A DNA stretch of 12,936 nucleotides from assembly GCA_001824645.1 (NCBI GenBank), contig MHYD01000068.1:33169-46104 (forward strand), in the 5' to 3' direction. This DNA comes from Planctomycetes bacterium RBG_13_46_10. Lineage in GTDB: Bacteria; Planctomycetota; Phycisphaerae; Sedimentisphaerales; Anaerobacaceae. Position 1 is the stretch's first letter. Every line of letters begins with the position of its first letter. A program made the position numbers and the translations under genes. Positions 6,274 to 12,936 of this stretch are shown here, piece by piece. The notes beneath the pieces were generated by a model. That model was given only the letters and a program-made list of their open reading frames with translations. It had not been told where the DNA came from and did not search any database.

Positions 6274-6687
6274 TTGCGGCACTATGTTGCATTTAAGCCA
6301 GTTCTGAGCCATCAAAGCAATATCCACAAAATCAACTTTGCAAAAGCTGTTCTTTCGAACAAGCCGGACGATTTTACAAAACTGATGGTTGCAAAATTGC
6401 TGCCGGATTTTTCTTTTAATATTGTTCGCGGCAGCGAGCCGTCAACTCCGAGAAAGCCCGACCCGACCGCAGCGATTCAGATTGCTGATGAGCTTAAAAT
6501 TCCGCCCGAACAGTTTATTTATGTTGGTGACACGGACACCGATATGCAGACAGCCAATTCTGCAGGTATGTTCGCTGTAGGAGCACTCTGGGGCTTCCGC
6601 AGCGCTGAGGAGCTGTTAGCTAACGGAGCAAAAGTCCTCGTAAAAACCCCACTAGAAATCTTAACACTGCTTGATAAATTCTCGTAA
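6274..6687 (+). pseudogene. HAD-family phosphatase (phosphoglycolate phosphatase-like), 3' fragment
   Basis: The frame reads AVLSNKPDDFTK (HAD motif II region, S/T-N), then PRKPDPTAA (the motif III lysine), then YVGDTDTDMQTA (motif IV acidic residues), and ends ALWGFRSAEELLANGAKVLV. This is the C-terminal half of a phosphoglycolate phosphatase-like HAD enzyme. The only start candidates are internal or weak (TTG 6274), and the first ~18 codons after 6274 do not look like HAD sequence. Family similarity begins near 6330. Motif I is absent here and present at 3151-3222 on the same strand, separated by about 3.1 kb of unrelated sequence. I infer one gene interrupted and partly deleted by an insertion. 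A functional product from this fragment alone is unlikely, because the nucleophile Asp is missing. Confidence 0.85.
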
Positions 6688-6792
6688 TAACATATCTAAA
6701 TTAACTGAAACCTTAAAGTCATATCAATTTTTCACCGAAATAAAATTGGGGCTGAAAGTGCGAGCAAAGAGAAAAAAACTAGAGAATGAAAA

Positions 6793-7497
6793 ATGATTTA
6801 CTCCAATCAAAATAATCTAATTGATGCAATTAATCTAAAAAAAGTGATTGAGAGCCTTCGTTTATTCAATTCCAAAGAGCGGTTTTTCATGGTTGGGCAA
6901 ATTCTTGGCAATCCGGATTTTAAACCTTCTCAAACATTCGTGAAAGAAATCGAGAGCAATCTAAATTTGGAACTTCCCATTGATTTATTTACCGCCATGG
7001 ATTACCATCTTGATTGGCTCTATGCAAGCCTTTATCTGGTATTTAACAATGGTCAAAACAAAATTTTCTCTAACGATGAAAAGTTAATAACAGGTTATCA
7101 AGAAGACATTGATTTCATAATAGCGTTTGTACAAAACAACCAATGTCATATTATTCTCATTGAAGTTAAGGGTGTGATGGGCTGGACAAATAAACAATTA
7201 CGTTCTAAAGCGATTCGCCTCGGCAAAGTGTTTGGCCAAAAAGGAGATAAATGGCTTGGTATAGTACCTCATTTTCTGATGATGTCACCCAAAAAATCAA
7301 AGAATATAGATGTATCTGACTGGCCGAAGTGGATGTCGTTAAAGGGAGAAATCCCATGGGTCAAATTGTCTGTCCCGAATGGATTATATAAGGTGACGCG
7401 TTGTGATAAATACGGCAATGCATACAAAGACGGTACTTTTTGGATACTTGAGCCAAGACAAAAACAGAGAAAATTACCATCGCCAAGCTATGCTTGA
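6793..7497 (+). CDS. Lone PD-(D/E)XK nuclease-like protein
   Basis: A 234-residue protein whose exact family I cannot name. The segment YQEDIDFIIAF (102-112) followed by HIILIEVKGVMGW (119-131) has the D-x(~17-19)-E-x-K spacing and strand pattern of the PD-(D/E)XK nuclease superfamily. The likely catalytic residues are D105 or D107, E124 and K126. LFTAMDYHLDWLYASL (65-80) precedes it as a probable helix packing on the core. There is no signal peptide or membrane segment, so it is cytosolic. It is notably more AT-rich than glnS and gltX nearby, has no partner methyltransferase or helicase in the window, and follows the remnant phosphatase, all of which suggests acquisition by transfer. The start ATG 6793 has only a weak AGAGA-type ribosome site. 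It could be a restriction-like or defence nuclease, or a structural relative without activity. It converges with glnS. Confidence 0.75.
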   Translation: MIYSNQNNLIDAINLKKVIESLRLFNSKERFFMVGQILGNPDFKPSQTFVKEIESNLNLELPIDLFTAMDYHLDWLYASLYLVFNNGQNKIFSNDEKLITGYQEDIDFIIAFVQNNQCHIILIEVKGVMGWTNKQLRSKAIRLGKVFGQKGDKWLGIVPHFLMMSPKKSKNIDVSDWPKWMSLKGEIPWVKLSVPNGLYKVTRCDKYGNAYKDGTFWILEPRQKQRKLPSPSYA

Positions 7498-7541
7498 CGC
7501 TGCCACTCAATATATTTTCAGGTGATGAATAATTTCGCGAG

Positions 7542-9254
7542 TCACGACTTTTGTTGTGATTGCTGGATTTTTGCCCATTCGTCTTTGAGTGTGACGGTGC
7601 GGTTGAAGATTAGTTTGCCGTCAGTACTATCAGGGTCAACGCAGAAATAGCCGAGCCGTTCGAATTGAAACCGCTGCAAGGGCTTTGCATTTTTTAACGA
7701 TGGCTCAACCTTGCAGTCCGTCAGAACCTCAAGAGAATTGGGATTCAGATTGACGGTGAAATCCTGGTCATTTTCTACCTCATCCGGATTTTCCTTTGCA
7801 AAAAGATTATTGTACAGGCGAACTTCGGCGTCAATCGCATGTTTGGCGCTTACCCAGTGCAGTGTCGCCTTGACTTTGCGTCCATCCGGGGCATCGCCGC
7901 CGCGTGTAGCCGGGTCGTAAGTGCAGTGCAGCTCAACAATCTCGCCATCAGCATTTTTAACGACATTTATACACGTGATAAAATATGCGTATCTTAGCCT
8001 GACTTCTCTGCCCGGCGCAAGACGGTAAAACTTCTTCGGCGGCTCCTCCATAAAATCATCCCGCTCGATATAAAGCTCACGACAGAACGGAACTTTCCGA
8101 GTGCCGGCACTTGCATCCTCCGGATTATTAATAGCGTCCAACTCCTCGTTTTTATCCTCAGGATAATTATCGATGATTACTTTCAAAGGGCGAAGGACAG
8201 CCATAACGCGTTGGGAGGTTTTATTCAGGTCTTCCCTTATACAATGCTCTAACAGTGCGATGTCAATAGTGCTATTGAATTTATTGACGCCGATGACCTT
8301 GCAGAAGTTGCGGATGGATTCCGGCGAGCAGCCTCTGCGCCGCAGGCCACAGATTGTCGGCATCCGCGGGTCGTCCCAGCCTTTCACAAGGCCCTGCTGC
8401 ACTAACTGCAGGAGCTTACGCTTGCTCATTACGGTGTAGTTTAGATTAAGCCGGGCGAACTCGATTTGCTGCGGATGATAAGCGCCAACTGCATCGAGAA
8501 ACCAGTCATAAAGTGGCCTATGATTTTCAAATTCGAGAGTACAGATTGAATGTGTTATTTTCTCGATGGAGTCTTCAAAGCCGTGAGCCCAGTCGTAGGT
8601 CGGATAGATGCACCACAAATCGGCGGTGCGGTGGTGTGTTGCGTGCAGGATTCGATACATAACCGGGTCACGCATATTCAGGTTCGGATGTGTCATATCG
8701 ATTTTCGCCCGCAGCGTACGCGAGCCGTCGGGAAATTCGCCGGCCTTCATCCGCTCAAATAGCTCAAGATTTTCTTCAATGCTGCGGTTGCGATGGGGAC
8801 TCTCTTTGCCCGGCTTAGTTAATGTGCCGCGATAGTCTCTGACTTCATCAGCGGTAAGGTCACAGACGTAGGCCTTTCCGGCCTTTATAAGCTGGATGGC
8901 GTACTGGTACATCTGCTCGAAGTAATCGGAACCAAAATACAGCCTGTCGTCCCAGTCCCAGCCGAGCCAGTGGACGTCTTCGATGATAGAATCGACGTAT
9001 TCCTGCTCTTCCTTTTCGGGATTGGTGTCGTCGAATCGCAGATTGCAGGTGCCGCCAAACTCTTCAGCGATGCCGAAGTTAAGGCAGATGCTCTTGGCAT
9101 GGCCGATATGTAGGTAGCCGTTCGGCTCCGGCGGAAACCGCGTCGCCACACGCCCGCCCCACTTGCCGCTCTTGAAATCATCTGCAACAATCTGCCGAAT
9201 AAAATCCAGCTTTATATTTTCTTCTTTGCCCTGTGTCATAAATTCGTTTTTCAT
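7542..9254 (-). CDS. glnS: Glutaminyl-tRNA synthetase
   Basis: A class I synthetase that charges tRNA-Gln directly with glutamine. Its 570 residues are normal length for bacterial GlnRS. It carries the HIGH signature in PPEPNGYLHIGHAKS (HIGH at 49-52), the FDDTNPEKEE segment (74-83) that separates the GlnRS/eukaryal GluRS group from bacterial GluRS, and the KMSKS-equivalent VMSKR (275-279). The C-terminal part forms the beta-barrel anticodon-binding domains (for example VRLYNNLFAKENPDE). I chose ATG 9254 because GAAGGA (9266-9261) lies 6 bases upstream; the frame could also open at GTG 9257. The gene diverges from gltX. The presence of GlnRS implies that tRNA-Gln need not be charged by the indirect Glu-tRNA(Gln) amidotransferase route, although gatCAB cannot be excluded from this window. 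Confidence 0.97.
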   Translation of the reverse strand: MKNEFMTQGKEENIKLDFIRQIVADDFKSGKWGGRVATRFPPEPNGYLHIGHAKSICLNFGIAEEFGGTCNLRFDDTNPEKEEQEYVDSIIEDVHWLGWDWDDRLYFGSDYFEQMYQYAIQLIKAGKAYVCDLTADEVRDYRGTLTKPGKESPHRNRSIEENLELFERMKAGEFPDGSRTLRAKIDMTHPNLNMRDPVMYRILHATHHRTADLWCIYPTYDWAHGFEDSIEKITHSICTLEFENHRPLYDWFLDAVGAYHPQQIEFARLNLNYTVMSKRKLLQLVQQGLVKGWDDPRMPTICGLRRRGCSPESIRNFCKVIGVNKFNSTIDIALLEHCIREDLNKTSQRVMAVLRPLKVIIDNYPEDKNEELDAINNPEDASAGTRKVPFCRELYIERDDFMEEPPKKFYRLAPGREVRLRYAYFITCINVVKNADGEIVELHCTYDPATRGGDAPDGRKVKATLHWVSAKHAIDAEVRLYNNLFAKENPDEVENDQDFTVNLNPNSLEVLTDCKVEPSLKNAKPLQRFQFERLGYFCVDPDSTDGKLIFNRTVTLKDEWAKIQQSQQKS

Positions 9255-9293
9255 CACTCATCCTTCATATATAGTCGATTATTCACCTCATTC

Positions 9294-9322
9294 TTGACAA
9301 TAGTATAATTTTGATATACCCT
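9294..9322 (+). promoter_or_regulatory. Candidate gltX promoter
   Basis: A perfect TTGACA (9294-9299) is followed after 17 bases by TACCCT (9317-9322), a weak but acceptable -10 (TAnnnT). This gives a leader of about 40 nt before the gltX start. Faces the candidate glnS promoter, with the two elements interleaved. Confidence 0.4.
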
Positions 9323-9330
9323 ATCGTCCA
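9302..9330 (-). promoter_or_regulatory. Candidate glnS promoter
   Basis: On the minus strand, TGGACG (9330-9325, 4 of 6 consensus bases) lies 17 bases from TATACT (9307-9302, 5 of 6). It overlaps the candidate gltX promoter on the other strand, so the two genes could compete for or share regulation. Confidence 0.4.
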
Positions 9331-9369
9331 TCGTTTGTCACATATTTTCTGGAACTAATGAGGGTTACA

Positions 9370-11103
9370 ATGGTTGTAACGCGATTTGCACCGTCGCCGA
9401 CGGGTTATCTGCATGTAGGAGGGGCACGGACCGCACTTTTTAGCTGGCTGTGGGCAAGGCATACGGGCGGCAAATTCGTCCTGCGAATCGAAGATACCGA
9501 CCTCAAACGCAATACCCCCACCGCCATGCAGCAGGTCATAAACGACCTGCGATGGCTGGGCATCGAATGGGACGAAGGCCCCGAAGTCAGCGAGCCCAAC
9601 GGACCATACCTGCAATCGCAACGGCATCAGCAAGGCATATACGACAAATATGTAAACCAGCTTCTGGGCGAAGGAAAAGCGTATTATTGCTTCGACACTT
9701 CCGAAGAGCTTGAGGCTATGCGCGAAGAAGCTACAGACCAGAAACAAAACCTAACTTATCGCAGGCCTGAAATATTTCCCGATGAAAAAGACGCTGCAAA
9801 GGCAAGGAGCGAAGGCAGGCCCGTCACGGTGCGGTTTGCCGTTCCGCAGGACGAGGATATCATAGTTCAGGATATAGTACGCGGAGAGGTTAAATTCGCA
9901 GCCAGCGAAATCGGTGACTTTATCATAAAAAAGAGCGATGGATTTCCTACATATAATTTTGCCTGCGTGGTCGATGATTATTTAATGAAGATAACGCACG
10001 TGATTCGCGGCCAGGAGCACCTCAACAACACGCCCGGCCAGCAGGCTTTATGGCAGGCCCTCGGATTCGGCCAGCTTCCCCAATACGTTCACATGTCGGT
10101 CACCGTGAGCGAGGGAGGCGGCAAACTTTCCAAACGCGAGCGTCCGAAGGCACTTCGCCAGGCAATAAAAACAATAGAAAACATCGACTTGGAGAAACTT
10201 GCCCAGATTGGCAATATCAACAGTGAGGAATTGGAAAGCTTCATCAAAGGCAAGACAACTCCTGATATGCCGGTAATCGACGCAATGGCTGAATACATCG
10301 GTGTTGAATTGCCCGAAATCAATATCGTGGATTTTCTCAGGAGCGGCTATTTGCCCGAAACAATGGTGAACTTCCTTGCTTTTTTAGGCTGGAATCCGGG
10401 CGATAACCGGGAGATTATGTCGATAGATGAGCTGGTCAGGGCTTTCGATTTATCACGATTGACAAAGTCCAATAGTCTGTTCGACCGGCAGAAATTGATT
10501 GCTTTCAACACAGAGCATATAAAAATGACGCCGCGAGAGAAATTGCTCGGGCATCTCAAAGATTACTTAAAAACAATTAACTCCCCCGTACTTTCCGCTG
10601 ATGATGAACAGCTTAAGAGGATTATTATACTGTGTGAAGGTGCAAGGACGCTGGCGGACATCGAACGCAAGAGCAGATTCCTGTTCCTGGAAAATGACAA
10701 AATCGTATATGATGACGATGCTATTAAAAAGGTCCTTTTAAAAGGTGACGGCCTTGATGTTTTGAAGAATATCCAGGCTAAGATAGAAAAGTTCGTCACG
10801 AATCCGGCGTGCCGAATCGACGGACAGGAGAAAGTTACTGCTGAATATACTGAAAAATTGCTGCGCAGTATAGCAGAGGAAAGGAAAGTCGGTCTCGGCA
10901 AAGTCGCCCAGCCGTTGCGGGTCGCTCTTTGCGGTGGCACGATTAGCATTTCAATTTTTGAAGCCGTGGAAATGCTGGGTAAAGAAAAAACTTTGGCAAG
11001 AATAGACAACGCATTGAACGTCATTCCTGCGAAAGCAGGAATCCAGAAAAATGATGACGTAATGGATTCCCGCGTGCGCGGGAATGACAAGAAGGAATGT
11101 TAA
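9370..11103 (+). CDS. gltX: Glutamyl-tRNA synthetase with post-KLSKR insertion and repeat-derived tail
   Basis: A class I synthetase that makes Glu-tRNA(Glu). It shows RFAPSPTGYLHVGGARTA with the HIGH equivalent HVGG at 15-18, RIEDTD (39-44), HVIRGQEHLNNTP (210-222) and the KMSKS equivalent KLSKR at 252-256. Typical GluRS proteins continue within a few to ~25 residues into S-G-Y-L-P-E. Here that motif comes only at 325-330, so about 65 residues are inserted directly after the catalytic loop. The anticodon-binding helical domain follows to about residue 548. The last ~27 residues (VIPAKAGIQ... DSRVRGND) are translated from a REP-like palindrome pair. I chose ATG 9370, with GAGGG 5 bases upstream and the usual MVVTRFAPSPTG beginning; ATG 9358 is possible. 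The pfkB-like gene begins at or two bases past its stop, suggesting an operon. Confidence 0.95.
   Translation: MVVTRFAPSPTGYLHVGGARTALFSWLWARHTGGKFVLRIEDTDLKRNTPTAMQQVINDLRWLGIEWDEGPEVSEPNGPYLQSQRHQQGIYDKYVNQLLGEGKAYYCFDTSEELEAMREEATDQKQNLTYRRPEIFPDEKDAAKARSEGRPVTVRFAVPQDEDIIVQDIVRGEVKFAASEIGDFIIKKSDGFPTYNFACVVDDYLMKITHVIRGQEHLNNTPGQQALWQALGFGQLPQYVHMSVTVSEGGGKLSKRERPKALRQAIKTIENIDLEKLAQIGNINSEELESFIKGKTTPDMPVIDAMAEYIGVELPEINIVDFLRSGYLPETMVNFLAFLGWNPGDNREIMSIDELVRAFDLSRLTKSNSLFDRQKLIAFNTEHIKMTPREKLLGHLKDYLKTINSPVLSADDEQLKRIIILCEGARTLADIERKSRFLFLENDKIVYDDDAIKKVLLKGDGLDVLKNIQAKIEKFVTNPACRIDGQEKVTAEYTEKLLRSIAEERKVGLGKVAQPLRVALCGGTISISIFEAVEMLGKEKTLARIDNALNVIPAKAGIQKNDDVMDSRVRGNDKKEC
11020..11088. 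repeat. REP-like inverted pair inside the 3' end of gltX
   Basis: Two small palindromes, attcctgcgaaagcaggaat (11023-11042) and attcccgcgtgcgcgggaat, face each other. The outer ends gtcattcc (11020-11027) and ggaatgac (11081-11088) are exact reverse complements. This is the very widespread 'attccygc...gcrggaat' bacterial repeat. It is read in the frame that characteristically gives VIPAKAGIQ and DSRVRGND and lies wholly inside the gltX ORF. Confidence 0.9.
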
Positions 11104-11105
11104 AA

Positions 11106-12026
11106 GTGTCACTATTAGTAACCGGTTCTATTGCGATTGATACAGTTAAGACACCGCATGGTGTCAGCGAGAATTGTATCGGCGGCTCGGCTGTGTATTT
11201 TTGCATGGCCGCCAGCTTCTTTGCCCCCGTGCGTCTGGTCGGCGCTATCGGCTGCGATTGTCCGTTTGATTTTAAAAAAATCTTTGACGGTAGAAATGTT
11301 GACCTTACCGGCCTGGAGATAAGGCAGCATAGTAAAACTTTTCGATGGACAGGCACATATTGTGATAATATGGACGACCGAAAAACCGATTACATCGAAC
11401 TAAATGTCCTTGCAGAGGACCCGCCAAAAGTGCCTGCCGTTTTCAAAGACAGTAAATACGTATTTCTCGCCAACACGACACCAAAGCTGCAAATTCAGTT
11501 GCTTGAGCAAATTAACCCCCGATCCAGTCGGGGGCCCGTTTTTGTTGCAGCCGATACGATGGACCACTGGATTAAAGGACACCTTGACGACCTGAAGAAG
11601 CTGCTGAGAAAAATTAACTGCCTGATAATCAACGAAGATGAAGCAGAACTGCTGGCGGACGAGCACAATCTGATAAAAGCGGCGGAAAAAATCCTAAGTA
11701 TGGGCACAGAGGTAGTGGTAATAAAAAAAGGCCAGTCCGGCTCGTTAGTGTATGACGTCAGCGGGAACAAATTTATCCTGCCGGCCTATCCGGCTGCCGA
11801 AGTCATAGACCCCACCGGCGCCGGCGACAGTTTCGCGGGTGGTCTTATGGGTTATATTGCACAAGCCGGCAAAACAGATTTCGCCACGTTGAAAACGGCC
11901 GTTGCGTACGGCACGGTTATAGCATCATTTACAATCGCCGACTTCTCAATTAACGGCCTGACTTCAATAAAAAGAGAAGATATCAATAAACGGCTAAATG
12001 AGCTTCGCAAACTGGTAAACTTTTAA
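11106..12026 (+). CDS. PfkB-family carbohydrate/nucleoside kinase
   Basis: A cytosolic ribokinase-fold enzyme that transfers phosphate from ATP to a sugar-like hydroxyl; the substrate cannot be read from sequence. The N-terminal family pattern is SLLVTGSIAIDTVKTP, then ENCIGGSAVYFCMAASFFAPVRLVG, a glycine-rich substrate loop. The C-terminal signature DPTGAGDSFAGG (from residue 235) holds the anion hole and catalytic Asp (D241 of GAGD). The GTG start at 11106 gives 306 residues and is preferred because AAGGA (11092-11096) lies 9 bases upstream; ATG 11097 would sit directly on that site and overlap gltX by 7 bp. Residues INPRSSRGPVF include a short extra segment encoded by a C5-G5 hairpin. Its closeness to gltX suggests cotranscription without a known functional link. 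Confidence 0.9.
   Translation: MSLLVTGSIAIDTVKTPHGVSENCIGGSAVYFCMAASFFAPVRLVGAIGCDCPFDFKKIFDGRNVDLTGLEIRQHSKTFRWTGTYCDNMDDRKTDYIELNVLAEDPPKVPAVFKDSKYVFLANTTPKLQIQLLEQINPRSSRGPVFVAADTMDHWIKGHLDDLKKLLRKINCLIINEDEAELLADEHNLIKAAEKILSMGTEVVVIKKGQSGSLVYDVSGNKFILPAYPAAEVIDPTGAGDSFAGGLMGYIAQAGKTDFATLKTAVAYGTVIASFTIADFSINGLTSIKREDINKRLNELRKLVNF
11516..11534. repeat. C5/G5 hairpin inside the pfkB-like gene
   Basis: cccccga (11516-11522) pairs perfectly with tcggggg (11528-11534) around tccag, with a T5 run a few bases later. It encodes NPRSSRG at a spot where I would expect a short loop between LEQI and the VAADTMDHWI segment. It resembles the hairpins at 1808-1827 and 6194-6218, so it may be an inserted copy of a small palindromic repeat that kept the frame open. 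Confidence 0.55.
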
Positions 12027-12027
12027 A

Positions 12028-12042
12028 CCGCGGATTACGCGG
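12028..12042. repeat. Small palindrome (ccgcg gatta cgcgg) after the pfkB-like gene
   Basis: A 5-bp GC stem with a 5-base loop, beginning immediately after the stop codon. No U tract follows directly (atgtttacggattttt comes next), so it is a poor intrinsic terminator. The accgcggattacgcgga wording resembles a dispersed intergenic repeat seen in many bacteria. Confidence 0.35.
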
Positions 12043-12172
12043 ATGTTTACGGATTTTTAAAATATTTAATCCATCTTTTCATAAGGGGTTATGTAAAATT
12101 TTCACAAAATAATCAGTAATTGACCCTATCCGGTAGGTTTGTTAGAATAAATCATATTCTGGTATTTCTGAA

Positions 12173-12553
12173 ATGCTGAATATTCCAAAACAAATTGAGT
12201 ACTGGGTTAGAAGCGCCGAAGAAGATTTTGAAGTCGGCAGCAATCTCATTAAGGCTGGCAGGACTCGGCACGGCATGTTTTTTATCCACCTTGCAATGGA
12301 GAAAATACTCAAGGCATGCGTCTGTAAAAATCAGAAAAAAACGCCGCCGAAAATTCACAACCTGATTAACCTCTACGAACTGGCGGGTCTTGAAAAAAAT
12401 ACTGAAAGACAGGATGCGCTCGGAGCACTAAACAGGTTTTGCCTCGAAGGCAGGTATCCCGAACAATGGCCTGCCATACCAGATAAAAAAGAAGCGCAGC
12501 GTTACCTTAAAATGGCGGAGCAGTTGGCAAAATGGCTGAAGAAGCAATTATAA
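12173..12553 (+). CDS. HEPN-domain protein (partner of minimal nucleotidyltransferase)
   Basis: A 126-residue, wholly alpha-helical HEPN protein (PF05168 style). It shows the AEEDFEVGSNLI helix near the N-terminus, FIHLAMEKILKACV (37-50), the conserved 'x-A-x-E-K-x-L-K-A' helix, PPKIHNLINLYELAG (58-72) and the C-terminal RYPEQW loop. The R-x4-6-H ribonuclease motif of toxic HepT proteins is not evident in the C-terminal helix, so this looks like the non-catalytic, substrate-binding HI0074-like type. That is an inference from motif inspection. It overlaps the next gene, a nucleotidyltransferase, by 22 bp, the usual two-gene module. Such pairs are described as toxin-antitoxin or nucleotidyl-transfer systems. 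The start ATG 12173 has no strong ribosome site. Confidence 0.85.
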   Translation: MLNIPKQIEYWVRSAEEDFEVGSNLIKAGRTRHGMFFIHLAMEKILKACVCKNQKKTPPKIHNLINLYELAGLEKNTERQDALGALNRFCLEGRYPEQWPAIPDKKEAQRYLKMAEQLAKWLKKQL

Positions 12554-12858
12554 TCTCGGTTCGCAAATATCTCAATTATCTAAAAGAGAACGGCTTTAAC
12601 ATAAGTTTCGGGATATTGTACGGCTCTCAAGCGACCGGAAAAGCAACCGAATTTAGCGACATTGATTTAATAGTAGTATCGCCTGATTTTGATGAGAAAA
12701 TCGAATGTAAAATCCTTGACAAGCTCTGGCAGCTTGCGGGACGAACCGATTATAGAATCGAGCCGATTCCCTGCGGCCTCGAACGATGGGAAAAAGACGA
12801 CTACACCCCCATCATCGACATAGCACGTAATGAAGGAACGATTGTAACGTTAAACTAA
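12532..12858 (+). CDS. Minimal nucleotidyltransferase (MNT), partner of HEPN protein
   Basis: A 108-residue pol-beta-fold minimal nucleotidyltransferase. GSQATGKATEFSDIDLIVVS (31-50) is the G-S-x(10)-D-x-D signature, with G31-S32 and the metal-binding pair D43 and D45. The third acidic residue is probably E77 in YRIEPIPC. In related MntA antitoxins this enzyme adds AMP to the HEPN partner; whether that happens here is unknown, because the partner lacks a clear RNase motif. The start codon lies inside the HEPN gene (22-bp overlap), so translation is coupled. It ends 78 bp before the window edge. Confidence 0.9.
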   Translation: MAEEAIIISVRKYLNYLKENGFNISFGILYGSQATGKATEFSDIDLIVVSPDFDEKIECKILDKLWQLAGRTDYRIEPIPCGLERWEKDDYTPIIDIARNEGTIVTLN

Positions 12859-12936
12859 CCACGTTTTAAGCCAAAGAAGGCATGGCTAAGCTCACCAATT
12901 CTTTTTGTTCCAATCCATTGTATGCTAAGGTTGGTT

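Noticed and set aside
10563..11090. Minus-strand 175-codon open frame beginning MSFPRTRESI
   Set aside because: Antisense shadow of gltX; its N-terminal SFPRTRES and FWIPAFAGMT wording is the reverse reading of the REP-like pair, a well-known false ORF source.
12859..12936. Possible partial genes at the right edge: plus strand from ATG 12882 (MAKLTNSFCSNPLYAKVG) or minus strand ending at 12855
   Set aside because: Both frames are open to the edge, but each is under 30 codons and neither gives a recognisable family, so I cannot choose between them.

Overview
The window looks like a piece of a Planctomycetota-type genome, perhaps a Phycisphaerae or Sedimentisphaerales relative. This is inferred from the style of the genes: a glutamyl-tRNA synthetase with a long insertion after its KLSKR loop, a secreted beta-helical protein with a G-D-W-x-x-A-x-N-W-x-P motif, and many short dispersed palindromic repeats. 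There is no rRNA, tRNA or CRISPR array to fix the taxonomy.

Layout. Positions 1-1641 (minus strand) carry purD and, 94 bp downstream of it, the first part of a membrane-anchored AsmA/TamB-like protein that runs off the left edge. Positions 1642-1950 hold only repeats and hairpins. Positions 1952-3285 (plus) form a short operon: a YjbQ-family protein, a flavoprotein with a compact four-cysteine motif, and the first 24 or so codons of a HAD phosphatase. The rest of that phosphatase reappears at about 6330-6687. In between lie roughly 3 kb of foreign material: a 130-bp MITE-like element with perfect terminal inverted repeats, a tandem REP-like patch, a chimeric Tat lipoprotein ORF bounded by direct repeats, two further palindromic repeat units, and a secreted beta-helical protein gene with its own good promoter and ribosome binding site. 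The phosphatase is therefore a pseudogene, interrupted and lacking about 80 codons.

Positions 6793-7497 hold an AT-rich lone PD-(D/E)XK nuclease-like gene. glnS (minus) and gltX (plus) diverge from a shared intergenic region at about 9255-9370. gltX is followed, almost without a gap, by a PfkB-family sugar kinase. A HEPN/minimal-nucleotidyltransferase gene pair with a 22-bp overlap closes the window.

The genes are ordinary housekeeping functions (purine synthesis, tRNA charging, sugar phosphorylation) with accessory cargo. The unusual theme is small repeats moving into and around coding regions: a REP pair supplies the last ~27 codons of gltX, a C5-G5 hairpin sits inside the pfkB reading frame, and a direct repeat forms both ends of the Tat lipoprotein ORF, whose first 14 residues look like the start of a CobA/SUMT methyltransferase. 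I did not find a clear new multi-gene system. The best leads are the interrupted phosphatase with its composite insert, the chimeric cassette, and the lone nuclease.
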